Positions 17,474-26,251 are shown, numbered from the stretch's first letter. The stretch: DNA of 64,000 nucleotides from Microbacterium oleivorans (GCF_023715745.1 NZ_JAMBOV010000007.1:1-64000); one strand, 5' to 3'. Notes: generated by a model not told the origin, from the letters alone. A program made the numbers and translations.

Positions 17474-17489
17474 TTTCGGTACGCCGAAA
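17474..17489. promoter_or_regulatory. MntR-like operator, upstream box of mntH
   Basis: TTTCGGTACGCCGAAA is a near-palindrome with the same half-site (TTTCGG) as the box centred 30 bp downstream at 17503-17520. Two boxes about three helical turns apart suggest cooperative binding by the DtxR/MntR-family protein encoded at 18802. Confidence 0.7.
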
Positions 17490-17502
17490 AATCCTGCTAG
17501 CG

Positions 17503-17520
17503 TTTTCGGCATGCCGAAAA
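17503..17520. promoter_or_regulatory. MntR-like operator spanning the mntH start codon
   Basis: TTTTCGGCATGCCGAAAA is a perfect 18-bp palindrome whose central ATG is the mntH start codon. A -10-like TAGCGT (17498-17503) ends 7 nt before that ATG and there is no Shine-Dalgarno. The transcript should therefore be leaderless and the operator covers the transcription start. Each half also encodes the first residues of MntH (MPK). Confidence 0.8.
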
Positions 17521-18791
17521 CCGCCGTCGACCCGACCCCCGCACGCGCACGCACCCGCGCGGCGTGGCTGCTGGGACCAGCGCTGGTCGCGGGCGTCGCG
17601 TACCTGGATCCCGGCAACGTCGCGAGCAACATGACCGCCGGCGCTCGCTACGGCTACCTGCTCGTCTGGGTCGTCGTCCTCGGCAACGTCATGGCCTGGC
17701 TGATCCAGTACCTCTCGGCCAAGCTCGGCATCGTCACCGGGCAGAGCCTGCCCGAGGTGCTCGGCACCCGCATCCGCAGCAACACCGCGCGCCGCGCCTA
17801 CTGGCTGCAGGCCGAGCTCGTCGCCATGGCGACCGACGTCGCCGAGATCATCGGCGGCGCCGTCGCCCTCTGGCTGCTGTTCGGCGTCCCGCTCGTGTGG
17901 GGCGGCCTCATCACCGGCGCGGTCTCGATCGCCCTCCTGCTCATCCAGTCGCGTCGCGGCGCGCGCAGCTTCGAGTTCGTCATCATCGGCCTGATGGCGA
18001 TCATCGCCCTCGGCTTCACGTACGGCGTCTTCGTCGGACCACCCGAGGCCACCGGCGTCGTGGAAGGATTGATCCCCCGCTTCGACGGCACGGACTCGGT
18101 GCTGCTGGCGGCATCCATCCTCGGCGCGACGATCATGCCGCACGCGATCTACGCGCACAGCTCGCTCGCCCGCGACCGGTTCCGGCCCACCGAGGACCGC
18201 ACCAAGACGGATGCCGCGGCCGCCGACGCGTCCATCGACACCCGCCGGGTGCTGCGTGCCACGCGCTGGGACGTCACGATCGCCCTCGCGATCGCCGGCT
18301 CGGTGAACCTCTGCATCCTGCTGCTGGCGGCGGCGAACCTCTCCGGCGTGCCCGGCACCGACAGTCTCGAAGGCGCCTACGCGGCCCTGCGGAACGGCAT
18401 CGGGCCGGTCGTCGCGACCCTGTTCGCCGTCGGCTTGCTCGCGAGCGGACTCGCCAGCAGCGCCGTCGGCGCGTACGCCGGCGCCGAGATCATGCACGGA
18501 CTGCTGCGCGTGCGCATCCCCCTCCTCGCGCGCCGCCTCGTGACACTGGTGCCGGCGCTCGCGGTGCTGGCCCTCGGCGTCGACCCGACGTTCGCGCTGA
18601 TCCTCAGCCAGGTCATCCTGAGCTTCGGCATCCCGTTCGCCCTCATCCCGCTCGTCGCGCTGACCGCGAAGCGCGACCTGCTCGGCAGCTACCGGAACCG
18701 CGTGTGGACGACGATCGCCGGCATCCTCGCCTCGATCTTCCTCGTGACGCTCAATGGTCTGCTGCTCTGGCTGACCCTCTCCGGCGGATAG
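17511..18791 (+). CDS. mntH: Mn2+/Fe2+ NRAMP transporter
   Basis: The 426-aa protein has about 11 membrane helices. The helix-1 metal motif is YLDPGNVASNMTAG and the helix-6 motif is MPHAIYAHSSL, both diagnostic of proton-coupled NRAMP manganese importers. The start codon lies at the centre of a perfect palindromic operator, and a second box lies upstream. It is followed after 10 nt by a DtxR/MntR-family repressor gene, so it is a self-contained manganese-homeostasis pair. Confidence 0.92.
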   Translation: MPKTAVDPTPARARTRAAWLLGPALVAGVAYLDPGNVASNMTAGARYGYLLVWVVVLGNVMAWLIQYLSAKLGIVTGQSLPEVLGTRIRSNTARRAYWLQAELVAMATDVAEIIGGAVALWLLFGVPLVWGGLITGAVSIALLLIQSRRGARSFEFVIIGLMAIIALGFTYGVFVGPPEATGVVEGLIPRFDGTDSVLLAASILGATIMPHAIYAHSSLARDRFRPTEDRTKTDAAAADASIDTRRVLRATRWDVTIALAIAGSVNLCILLLAAANLSGVPGTDSLEGAYAALRNGIGPVVATLFAVGLLASGLASSAVGAYAGAEIMHGLLRVRIPLLARRLVTLVPALAVLALGVDPTFALILSQVILSFGIPFALIPLVALTAKRDLLGSYRNRVWTTIAGILASIFLVTLNGLLLWLTLSGG

Positions 18792-18801
18792 CCTGAGGAC
18801 C

Positions 18802-19446
18802 GTGCCCGCCTCCGCGTCCACGGTCGACGACTACCTGAAGACGATCTACCACCACACCGAGTGGCAGACCGATCCCGTGACCCCCTCCGTGCTCGCCGCC
18901 GAACTCGGACTCGCGCCGTCATCCGTCACGGAGATGATCAAGAAGCTCGCCGCGCAGGGCCTCGTGTCGCACCGTCCCTACGGCCCGATCTCGCTGACGG
19001 ATGCCGGGACCTCCCGCGCGACCGCGGTGATCCGCCGGCACCGCCTCATCGAGACGTGGCTGGTGCGCGAGTTCGGCTACGCGTGGGACGAGGTGCACGA
19101 CGAGGCCGAGGTGCTCGAGCACACGATCAGCGACCGCCTCCTCGCCGGCATCGACGCCCGCCTCGGCCACCCGCGCTTCGACCCGCACGGAGACGCCATC
19201 CCGGGTCCGGACGGCAGCGTCGAACGGGAGCCGTTCGTCCTCCTCGCCGAGGCGACGATCGGGCACACCGGGCGGGTGCTGCGCGTCTCAGACCGCGACC
19301 CCGCACTGCTGCGCTCGCTCGAGGAGCTCCGCATCGACGTCGGCCACACCGTGAAGATCACGGGCCGGGATGCCGTGCAGCTCGACGGCGGTGCGACGAT
19401 CGAACTACCGCCCGCCGCTGCGCACGCGGTCTGGCTGACCGCCTGA
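18802..19446 (+). CDS. mntR: Metal-dependent repressor, DtxR/MntR family
   Basis: The 214-aa protein has an N-terminal winged helix (SVLAAELGLAPSSVTEMIKKLAAQGLV) and a dimerisation/metal domain (RRHRLIETWLV, WDEVHDEAEVLEH). The C-terminal SH3-like FeoA domain includes VGHTVKITGRDA. It should bind Mn2+ or Fe2+ and repress mntH through the palindromes at 17474 and 17503. It starts with GTG 10 nt after mntH; TAGCCT 7 nt before the GTG suggests an additional leaderless start. Confidence 0.88.
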   Translation: MPASASTVDDYLKTIYHHTEWQTDPVTPSVLAAELGLAPSSVTEMIKKLAAQGLVSHRPYGPISLTDAGTSRATAVIRRHRLIETWLVREFGYAWDEVHDEAEVLEHTISDRLLAGIDARLGHPRFDPHGDAIPGPDGSVEREPFVLLAEATIGHTGRVLRVSDRDPALLRSLEELRIDVGHTVKITGRDAVQLDGGATIELPPAAAHAVWLTA

Positions 19447-19448
19447 GG

Positions 19449-19792
19449 TCAGTTCGCGCTCTTGCCGGGGCGCCGCAGCGCCGCTCGGACCCAGAACTCC
19501 AGGCGGGAGTGCTCGGCGTCGAGCGCGATCCGCAGCCAGCTCAGCCCCATCGACCGCTCGCCCATGTGCGCGCGTGACGCATCGGGTTCTGCCAGCAGCG
19601 CGGCATCCTCGTCATCGCGCACCCGTACGAGCAGTGACTCGCCGTGAAGACCGCGACGGCCATGGAGTCGTCGACCATGAGCGCGACGGCCCCGAACATC
19701 GCGATCTCGCGCACGGCGCGGTCCCCGATGATGGCGCGCGCCTCGTCGAGGACCTCGCGCACCTCGGGCCTCGCCCGCGCCGTGTCAGCCAT
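19449..19792 (-). pseudogene. TfoX N-terminal-domain protein, single frameshift
   Basis: The first part reads VADTARARPEVREVLDEARA to MFGAVALMVDDSMAVAV, as in TfoX-N proteins. The continuation HGESLLVRVRDDEDAALL through FWVRAALRRPGKSAN, stop at 19449, is in another frame. The span of 344 nt is one short of a multiple of three, so one base is missing near 19646-19648. The combined product would be about 114 aa, normal for the family. It could be a recent pseudogene, a sequencing error, or (unlikely) programmed frameshifting. TfoX-N proteins in actinobacteria have no established role. Confidence 0.75.
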
Positions 19793-19851
19793 GTGCCATC
19801 CCTACCGCCCCGAGCCCGGCAGAGCAAGCACGGCCGCACCGGCGACGCGGC

Positions 19852-20805
19852 TCAGCGCAGGCGCAACCGGCGGCCCTTCAGATACGGCCACTCGGTGCGC
19901 GTCGCGTGCTCGGCGTAGTGCCACATGCGGGCTCCGACGTCGGGATCGATCGCGATGCGCGGCGCGCGCTGGCGCACCGGCGCCCCGGTGTAGGTGCGCG
20001 CCGGACCCCAGTACTGGCCGCCGTCCGCATCCGGGTCGACGAGTGCCCGCACGGGAGCCCACGCGCCGCGCTCCTTCGACTGCGCGACGGCCGCTTGCAG
20101 CCCGCCGAGCAGGCGCTTACGGCGGGACGGCGCGCTGACGCCCGCGATCCTCCGGGTCCGTCCGCCGAGCGAGTAGCCGGGGTGCGCGACGAGGCTCTGG
20201 ACGGGGACGGATGCCGCGCGCAGCCGACGGTCCGCTTCGAACCCGAGTGCGGCGGTCGCCACCTTGGACTGCACGTACGCCCGCCACGGCGTGTAGTCGT
20301 GGACGAGCTCCGGGTCGATGGGATCCCATGGGAAGAGCGTCGTCGCGACAGATCCGAGCCACACCATGCGACCGCGCGCGGCGGCGAGCGCGGGCAGCAG
20401 CGCCCCGGCGAGCGCGTAGTGCCCGAGGGCGTTCGTGGCGATGACGAGCTCGTGCCCGTCACGGGTCACCTCGCGCTCCTTCGGGGGATGGACGATGCCC
20501 GCGTTGAAGAGGGCACCATGCAGTCCGACTCGTCCGCGGACGGTCGCGGCCGCGGCACGGACCGAGCCGAGATTGCTCGTGTCGAGGGCGAGGGTCTCGA
20601 GGTCGGCATCCGGAACCTGGGCGAGGACCGCGGCCCGGGCACGGGACAGCCGAGAGGGGTTACGGGCCGTCATGACGACGTGAGCGCCGGCGGCGGCGAG
20701 CTGCAGGCAGCAGAAGAATCCGACGCCCGTGTTCGACCCGGTGACGAGGTAGCGACGGCCGCTCAGATCGGGCAGATCGTCCGGGTCCCAGTCATCGCGC
20801 GCCAC
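19852..20805 (-). CDS. Short-chain dehydrogenase/reductase
   Basis: The 317-aa Rossmann protein has the NAD(P) motif VTGSNTGVGF near residue 20, LFNAGIVHP, the catalytic YVQSK near residue 195 and an extended C-terminus, similar to WWOX/retinol-dehydrogenase-like SDRs. GTG at 20805 is preferred because TAGGGT lies 7 nt upstream (leaderless) and SDR homology starts soon after. A longer frame to 20862 is open but looks non-coding. Substrate unknown. Confidence 0.82.
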   Translation of the reverse strand: MARDDWDPDDLPDLSGRRYLVTGSNTGVGFFCCLQLAAAGAHVVMTARNPSRLSRARAAVLAQVPDADLETLALDTSNLGSVRAAAATVRGRVGLHGALFNAGIVHPPKEREVTRDGHELVIATNALGHYALAGALLPALAAARGRMVWLGSVATTLFPWDPIDPELVHDYTPWRAYVQSKVATAALGFEADRRLRAASVPVQSLVAHPGYSLGGRTRRIAGVSAPSRRKRLLGGLQAAVAQSKERGAWAPVRALVDPDADGGQYWGPARTYTGAPVRQRAPRIAIDPDVGARMWHYAEHATRTEWPYLKGRRLRLR

Positions 20806-20888
20806 ATCCTCGACCCTACGCGCGGGCGTCTGTGAGCGACATCCTCTTGCGCGAGCCCCCACGGGACCTGTCGTGCAAGAGTGGACGC

Positions 20889-21035
20889 ATGAACGACCTC
20901 GAGCAGAACCTGCTGTACAGCGTCGTCGGGCTGACGATGCTGACCTCGCTCGTGATCATCATCGTCCGCGCCTTCCGGCGGCGCGGCGACGACCGGCGCG
21001 ACCGCAAGCCGTGGGACGACCTCGAGCCCAAGTGA
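20889..21035 (+). CDS. Small single-pass membrane protein
   Basis: The 48-aa product has a short acidic N-terminus (MNDLEQNL), one hydrophobic helix (about residues 8-28) and a charged Arg/Asp tail ending WDDLEPK. A longer frame starts at 20832 (GTG) but adds a stretch without coding character. It converges on pyrE. Function unknown; a positive-inside C-terminal tail is predicted. Confidence 0.6.
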   Translation: MNDLEQNLLYSVVGLTMLTSLVIIIVRAFRRRGDDRRDRKPWDDLEPK

Positions 21036-21052
21036 GCCGCCCGCTCGGGTGA

Positions 21053-21631
21053 CTACTGCGGCGCCAGTCCCAGATCGTCGAGGTCGATCGCGGCGAGCCA
21101 GGTGAGACCCTCGGCCTCGACCGCGGCCTGAGCGCCGGTCTTGCGGTCGACGATGACGGCGACGGCGACCGGCTCCGCACCCTCGCGGCGCAGCGCCTCG
21201 ACGGCCTTCAGCGCCGACTGTCCGGTGGTCGAGGTGTCCTCGACGACGATCACGCGCTTGCCCGCGACATCCGCTCCCTCGACCTGGCGGCCGCGGCCGT
21301 GGTCCTTGGGCTCCTTGCGGACGACGAACGCGTCGAGCGGGGCGTCGGTGCGCGCCGACTCATGCATGACGGCGTTGGCGATCGGGTCGGCGCCGAGGGT
21401 GAGTCCGCCGACGGCGACGATGCCGTCGACGTCGCGGATGAGGTCGAGCATGATGCGTCCGATCGCGGGGGCCGCACGGTGGTCGAGCGTCAGCTTGCGC
21501 ATGTCGACGTAGTACGACGCCTTCTTGCCGCTCGACAGGGTGAAGTCGCCGTGGAAGACGGCCTCCTCCTGGATGAGCGAGATGAGGCGCTGGCGGTCGG
21601 CTTCGAGTTCGGGCGTGGAGGCGACGGTCAC
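21053..21631 (-). CDS. pyrE: Orotate phosphoribosyltransferase
   Basis: The 192-aa enzyme transfers phosphoribose from PRPP to orotate in pyrimidine synthesis. It has FTLSSGKKASYYVDMRKL, the flexible catalytic loop VVRKEPKDHGRGRQVEG and the PRPP motif VIVVEDTSTTGQSALKAV. The GTG at 21631 is chosen because TAGACT lies 7 nt upstream (leaderless). The further upstream open frame belongs to the divergent xthA promoter. Confidence 0.93.
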   Translation of the reverse strand: MTVASTPELEADRQRLISLIQEEAVFHGDFTLSSGKKASYYVDMRKLTLDHRAAPAIGRIMLDLIRDVDGIVAVGGLTLGADPIANAVMHESARTDAPLDAFVVRKEPKDHGRGRQVEGADVAGKRVIVVEDTSTTGQSALKAVEALRREGAEPVAVAVIVDRKTGAQAAVEAEGLTWLAAIDLDDLGLAPQ

Positions 21632-21670
21632 GGCACCGAGTCTACGACCGGCGGCGTCCGACGCCCGATC

Positions 21671-21676
21671 TAGGCT
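21671..21676 (+). promoter_or_regulatory. -10 element of the leaderless xthA transcript
   Basis: TAGGCT ends 7 nt before the ATG at 21684, with no ribosome-binding site between. The divergent pyrE promoter lies within the same 52-bp gap. Confidence 0.6.
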
Positions 21677-21683
21677 GGGAACC

Positions 21684-22526
21684 ATGCGGCTTGCCACCTG
21701 GAACGTCAACTCGATCCGCGCGCGCGTCGTGCGCACCGTCGACTTCGCCGTACGCGAGAACATCGACGTGCTCGCGATGCAGGAGATCAAGTGCAAGCCC
21801 GAGCAGTTCCCCTATGAGGCGTTCGAAGAGGCCGGGTACCACGTCGAGGCGCACGGTCTGAACCAGTGGAACGGCGTCGCGATCGCGAGCCGAGAGCCCC
21901 TCACCGAGGTCGAGTACGCCTTCCCCGACATGCCCGGGTTCCTGAAGGGACACGAGGGCCCGGATGCCCCGCAGGAGGCGCGGGCACTGGGCGCGACGAT
22001 CGACGGGGTCAAGGTCTGGAGCCTCTACGTCCCCAACGGCCGCGGCCTCGACGACCCCCACTTCCAGTACAAGCTGCACTGGCTCGAGGCGCTCCGCGCC
22101 TACGCCCAGTCTTCGCTCGCCGCGCAGCCCGACCTGCCGCTGGCGCTCGTGGGCGACTTCAACATCGCTCCGACGGATGCCGACAACGGCGACCCGACGG
22201 TGGTCGAGGGAGTGACGACACACGTCTCCCCCGAGGAGCGCGCCGCGTTCCAGTCCCTGCTCGACGCGGGTCTGACCGACACGGTCCGTCCGCTCGTCCC
22301 GACGGGCTACACCTACTGGGACTACAAGCAGCTGCGCTTCCCGCGCAACGAGGGGCTGCGCATCGACTTCATCCTGGGCTCGGCGGCCTTCGCCGACGGA
22401 GTGGTCGGGGCCTCCATCCACCGCGACGAGCGCAAGGGCGAGATCCCGAGCGACCACGTCCCCGTCGTCGTCGACCTCGAGCTCGGGGGCGAGGACGAGG
22501 ACGACGACCGTCCGATGATCTTCTGA
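21684..22526 (+). CDS. xthA: Exodeoxyribonuclease III / AP endonuclease
   Basis: The 280-aa DNA repair enzyme has the EEP fold. The start MRLATWNVNSIRAR and the catalytic Glu in MQEIKCKPEQFP are diagnostic. VGDFNIAPTDAD and the C-terminal RIDFILGS...SDHVPVVVDLEL complete the active site. It incises abasic sites and removes 3' blocks. It is divergent from pyrE with a leaderless promoter, and the C-terminus ends in an acidic tail. Confidence 0.92.
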   Translation: MRLATWNVNSIRARVVRTVDFAVRENIDVLAMQEIKCKPEQFPYEAFEEAGYHVEAHGLNQWNGVAIASREPLTEVEYAFPDMPGFLKGHEGPDAPQEARALGATIDGVKVWSLYVPNGRGLDDPHFQYKLHWLEALRAYAQSSLAAQPDLPLALVGDFNIAPTDADNGDPTVVEGVTTHVSPEERAAFQSLLDAGLTDTVRPLVPTGYTYWDYKQLRFPRNEGLRIDFILGSAAFADGVVGASIHRDERKGEIPSDHVPVVVDLELGGEDEDDDRPMIF

Positions 22527-22563
22527 CGACGCGGCGAACGGTCGTCGGTCTCCCCCGCACGAC

Positions 22564-22581
22564 GGATGCCGCGCCGCATCC
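22564..22581. repeat. Inverted pair of the GGATGC motif between xthA and the histidine kinase
   Basis: GGATGC (22564-22569) and GCATCC (22576-22581) form an inverted pair with a 6-nt gap, placed after the xthA stop. It could act as a short terminator stem. A similar arrangement occurs in the terminator at 51-83. Confidence 0.45.
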
Positions 22582-22601
22582 GCCCCTCTAGCGTGGGGAG
22601 C

Positions 22602-23861
22602 ATGCCCGATTCGACGCTCCGCCGCGCCGTCACCGCGACCGAACGGCGTCACGACGCCTGGCTCGCCGCCGGGATGCTGGTCGCCGGCCTGATCAGCACC
22701 GCGCTCGGCACGGTCTCGAACATCTACGGGGGCAACCCGCCGGCTCTGCACTGGGCGCTGCTCTACGCCGTCGCGATCACCGCGCCCCTCGCGCTCCGGC
22801 GCCGGTTTCCGAACACGGTGCTCATCGGCGTCTCGGTGGCCTTCTTCGTCGGGATGTCGGCGGGCATCCCCGAGGTGTACGTCGGCAACGTCGCGCTCTT
22901 CATCGCGATGTACACGGTCGGGGCCTGGGTCGCCGACCGCCGGCGCGCAGCGCTCGTGCGGATCCTGCTCATCGTCGCGATGTTCGTGTGGTTGCTGGTC
23001 ACGATGTTCCAGTCGGCGGCATCCGATGACGGATTCTCGCAGGAGGGCCCCTTCTCGCCGTTCGCGGCGTTCGCGCTCATCCAGTTCCTCGTGAACGTCG
23101 CCTTCTTCGGGGGCGCCTACCTCTTCGGCGAGCGCGCCTACACCGGGGCGATGGAGCGCGCCGCCCTCGAGGAGCGCACCGCGGAACTCGAGGTCGAGCG
23201 CGAGCGCACGGCCGCACAGGCGGTCGCCCTCGACCGGGTGCGCATCGCGCGCGAGCTGCACGACGTCGTCGCCCACCACGTGTCGGCGATGGGGGTGCAG
23301 GCGGGCGCGGCGCGCACGGTGTTCGAGCAGAACCCGGATGCCGCTCGCACCGCCCTGACCGGTATCGAGTCCTCCGCCCGGGAGGCCCTGACCGAACTGC
23401 GGCAGCTGCTCGAGACGCTCCGCACGCCCGACACCGACGCCCCTGACGCCGACGCGCTCGGCGGGTCGACGCTGCGCCTCGATGCCCTGCCCGCCCTCGT
23501 CGCGCACGCGAACGAGAACGGCCTGCCGACGACGCTGTCGGTCGTGGGCGCGGCGACGCCGACGTCGGATCTCGTGCAGGTGAACCTGTACCGCATCGCG
23601 CAGGAGGCGCTGACCAACGCTCGGCGCCACGGCGGCCCCGGCGCGACCGCGGACGTGCGCCTGCGCTACGCCGACGACGCGGTCGAGCTCGAGGTCTCGA
23701 ACACGGGCCGCGCACCGATCTCGGGACGGGCCGGCCTCGGGCTCGTCGGCATGCGCGAACGGGCCGCATCCTCCGGAGGAACGCTCGAGGCACGCGCGCG
23801 CGACCGCGGCGGCTTCCTCGTGCGCGCACGCGTGCCGCTGACGCAGGCGGTGCCCGCATGA
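22602..23861 (+). CDS. Sensor histidine kinase, NarL/DesK type (HisKA_3)
   Basis: The 419-aa protein has about six N-terminal membrane helices (to roughly residue 180), a short coiled coil rich in Glu/Arg, the phosphoacceptor motif ARELHDVVAHHVSAMG and a C-terminal ATPase with QEALTNARRHGG and GLGLVGMRERA. It autophosphorylates and signals to the response regulator it overlaps by 4 nt. The ATG at 22602 has TAGCGT upstream (leaderless). The sensed signal is unknown; membrane-embedded sensors of this type often monitor envelope stress. Confidence 0.88.
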   Translation: MPDSTLRRAVTATERRHDAWLAAGMLVAGLISTALGTVSNIYGGNPPALHWALLYAVAITAPLALRRRFPNTVLIGVSVAFFVGMSAGIPEVYVGNVALFIAMYTVGAWVADRRRAALVRILLIVAMFVWLLVTMFQSAASDDGFSQEGPFSPFAAFALIQFLVNVAFFGGAYLFGERAYTGAMERAALEERTAELEVERERTAAQAVALDRVRIARELHDVVAHHVSAMGVQAGAARTVFEQNPDAARTALTGIESSAREALTELRQLLETLRTPDTDAPDADALGGSTLRLDALPALVAHANENGLPTTLSVVGAATPTSDLVQVNLYRIAQEALTNARRHGGPGATADVRLRYADDAVELEVSNTGRAPISGRAGLGLVGMRERAASSGGTLEARARDRGGFLVRARVPLTQAVPA

Positions 23862-24520
23862 TCCGCGTGCTGCTGGTCGACGATCACGCCGTGATGCGGG
23901 CGGGGTTCCGCATGATCCTCGAGGCCGCGGGCGACATCGAGGTCGTGGGTGAGGCGGGCGACGGCGATGCCGCGGTGGTCGCAGCCCGCGAGTTGCGCCC
24001 GGATGTGATCTGCATGGACGTGCAGATGCCCGGGATGGACGGACTCGAGGCGACGCGGCAGATCGTGGCGGATGCGGGGACCCCGGCATCCGTCGTCATC
24101 GTGACGACCTTCGACCGCGACGACTATCTCTTCCAGGCGCTGTCCGCGGGCGCGAGCGGGTTCCTGCTCAAGAACGCCGGGCCCGAGGAGCTCACGAACG
24201 CCGTGCGGGTCGCCCACTCCGGCGACGCGCTGCTCGCGCCGTCCGTCACCCGCCGCGTGATCGAGCGGTTCGCGCAGACGGAGAGGGAGCCGCTCCCCCG
24301 TGAGACGGATGCCGCGCCCGCCCTGCCGGTCGAGCTCACCGAGCGCGAGGCCGAAGTGCTGCGTCTGCTCGCGCGGGCGATGAGCAACGGCGAGATCGCG
24401 CAGCACCTCTTCATCGGCGAGGCGACGGTCAAGACCCACGTGTCGAACGTGCTCCAGAAGCTCGGCGCCCGCGATCGCGTGGCCGCCGTGGTCTGGGCCT
24501 ATCGGCACGGCCTGGCCTGA
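23858..24520 (+). CDS. Response regulator, NarL/LuxR family
   Basis: The 220-aa protein has an intact receiver: acidic pair VDDH, phospho-Asp54 in CMDVQMPGMDG, Thr in VTTFD and Lys in LLKNAG. A LuxR-type helix-turn-helix follows (LTEREAEVLRLLARAMSNGE, VKTHVSNVLQKL). It overlaps the cognate kinase (ATGA). The ABC-2 exporter 0.85 kb downstream is a possible target, as in many actinobacterial kinase/regulator/exporter sets, but the reductase gene and a terminator intervene. Confidence 0.9.
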   Translation: MIRVLLVDDHAVMRAGFRMILEAAGDIEVVGEAGDGDAAVVAARELRPDVICMDVQMPGMDGLEATRQIVADAGTPASVVIVTTFDRDDYLFQALSAGASGFLLKNAGPEELTNAVRVAHSGDALLAPSVTRRVIERFAQTEREPLPRETDAAPALPVELTEREAEVLRLLARAMSNGEIAQHLFIGEATVKTHVSNVLQKLGARDRVAAVVWAYRHGLA

Positions 24521-24534
24521 CGCGCAGACGCGAA

Positions 24535-24564
24535 ACGGCCCCGCCCGAGTCGGGGCGGGGCCGT
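24535..24564. terminator. Bidirectional intrinsic terminator
   Basis: A perfect 12-bp GC-rich stem (ACGGCCCCGCCC with its complement) has a 6-nt loop. It lies in the 61-bp gap between the converging response regulator and FMN reductase genes. Confidence 0.85.
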
Positions 24565-24581
24565 TCCCGTCGAAGCGCGGG

Positions 24582-25151
24582 TCAGACGCCCGCGGGCACC
24601 TTCGCGTAGCGGTCGATGAGGTCGCCGAAGGCCTCCAGGTAGCCGGTGAGGAAGCCCGCGGTCTCGTCGCTCGTGACCTCGCCGTCCTCGCCGAACAGGC
24701 CGGGCGTGCTCTGCACGTAGCCTTCGGGCTGTCCGAGCGTCGGGGCGTTGAAGTGGCTGAGGATGGCCTTCAGGTGCTGCTGGGCGGCGGCGGTGCCGAT
24801 ACCGCTGCCCGACGTGCCGATCACGGCGGTGGGCTTGAGGTTGAAGGCGTTGTGACCATAGGGACGAGCGGCCCAGTCCAGCGCGTTCTTCAGCACGCCG
24901 GGGATCGAGCGGCTGTACTCGGGGGTCACGATGATGACGCCATCGACGTCCGCGATCGCCTGCTTGAAGTCGACGGCCGCCTGCGGGAAGTCCGCGTCGT
25001 GGTCGACCGAGTAGAACGGCAGGTCCTTGATCGGGATCTCGACCAACGTGGTGCCTTCGGGAGCGAGACGCTCGAGCGCCTTGGCGAGGCGGCGGTTGAT
25101 CGACGTCGACGAGATGCTGCCGACGATGTAGCCGATGGTGCGGTTCGTCAT
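24582..25151 (-). CDS. NAD(P)H-dependent FMN reductase
   Basis: The 189-aa flavodoxin-fold protein has the phosphate loop GSISSTSINRRLAKAL, VTPEYSRSIPGVLKNALDW and the IGTSGSGIGTAAAQQHLK segment typical of the NADPH-dependent FMN reductase/quinone reductase family (ArsH/ChrR/YieF group). It likely reduces FMN, quinones or azo/chromate-type compounds. A strong GGAGGA lies 5 nt before the ATG, unlike the many leaderless genes nearby. Confidence 0.88.
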   Translation of the reverse strand: MTNRTIGYIVGSISSTSINRRLAKALERLAPEGTTLVEIPIKDLPFYSVDHDADFPQAAVDFKQAIADVDGVIIVTPEYSRSIPGVLKNALDWAARPYGHNAFNLKPTAVIGTSGSGIGTAAAQQHLKAILSHFNAPTLGQPEGYVQSTPGLFGEDGEVTSDETAGFLTGYLEAFGDLIDRYAKVPAGV

Positions 25152-25366
25152 GGGTCCTCCAGAAAAAGTCGAAACGGATGCCGTTCGGCACCGTGTGAGT
25201 CAACGAGCCGTCCGGGGTTCCTATTCCTGTGAATGCAATCTGACGTCACGGTCCCCCTTGCGGTGGGCCTGCGGGATCACCCGCCCGGGGGAGGTCTGCG
25301 GCATCCGATCTTCCTAACGTGGGACACGTGCCACCGCCGGTGGCGCATGGATCACAGGAGGAACGG

Positions 25367-26251
25367 ATGCTGCAGCTACGCGGGATCACCAAGAGCTACG
25401 GCTCGCGGCGGGTGCTCGACGACGTCGCGTTCGACGTCGCGCCCGGCCGCCTGACCGGGTTCGTCGGCGGGAACGGTGCCGGCAAGACCACCACGATGCG
25501 CATCATGCTCGGCGTGCTCGGTCGCGACAGCGGCGAGGTCACGCTGAACGGCGCGCCCGTCACGACCGCCGACCGCCGTCGCTTCGGCTACATGCCCGAG
25601 GAGCGAGGCCTGTATCCGAAGATGAAGGTGCTCGAGCACATCGTCTACCTCGCGCGGCTGCACGGGTTCTCGAAGGCGGATGCCACGACCCGCGCGACGG
25701 CTCTGCTCGAGGAACTCGGGCTCGGTGAACGCCTCGAGGACAACGTCGAGACGCTGTCGCTCGGCAATCAGCAGCGCGCGCAGATCGCGGCGGCCCTCGT
25801 GCACGACCCGGAGGTGCTGATCCTCGACGAACCGTTCTCCGGACTCGACCCGCTCGCGGTCGACGTCGTCGCCGACGTCCTGCAGGTCCGCGCGGCCCGC
25901 GGTGTGTCGGTGCTCTTCTCGTCGCATCAGCTCGACGTCGTCGAGCGGCTGTGCGACGACCTCGTCATCATCGCCGGGGGCACGATCCGCGCCGCCGGCA
26001 CCCGCGAGGGTCTGCGCGCCGAGCACGCCTCGCGGCGCTTCGAGCTCGTCTCCGCGACCGACGCGGGCTGGCTCCGCGACGAGCCCGGCATCGAAGTCGT
26101 CGACTTCGACGGCGGGTACGCGGTGTTCGAAGCCGACTCGGACGAGACCGTGCAGCGGGTTCTGCAGCGCGCGGTCGCGGCCGGCGCCGTCACGAGCTTC
26201 GCCCCCCGTCGCCCCACCCTCGCCCAGATCTTCACGGAGGTCATCCAGTGA
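25367..26251 (+). CDS. ABC-2 exporter ATPase subunit (NatA/DrrA-like)
   Basis: The 294-aa ATPase has Walker A GGNGAGKTTTM, signature LSLGNQQRAQIAAALV (variant of LSGGQ), Walker B VLILDEPFSGLDP and H-loop SSHQLDVVERL. A C-terminal DUF4162-like extension is present. The ATG at 25367 has AGGAGG 6 nt upstream; the frame extends 16 codons further but without a site. It overlaps the permease gene by 4 nt. With it, it should export a drug, Na+ or lipid-like substrate. The 215-bp upstream gap has a GCCACC/GGTGGC hairpin at about 25330-25344. Confidence 0.88.
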   Translation: MLQLRGITKSYGSRRVLDDVAFDVAPGRLTGFVGGNGAGKTTTMRIMLGVLGRDSGEVTLNGAPVTTADRRRFGYMPEERGLYPKMKVLEHIVYLARLHGFSKADATTRATALLEELGLGERLEDNVETLSLGNQQRAQIAAALVHDPEVLILDEPFSGLDPLAVDVVADVLQVRAARGVSVLFSSHQLDVVERLCDDLVIIAGGTIRAAGTREGLRAEHASRRFELVSATDAGWLRDEPGIEVVDFDGGYAVFEADSDETVQRVLQRAVAAGAVTSFAPRRPTLAQIFTEVIQ

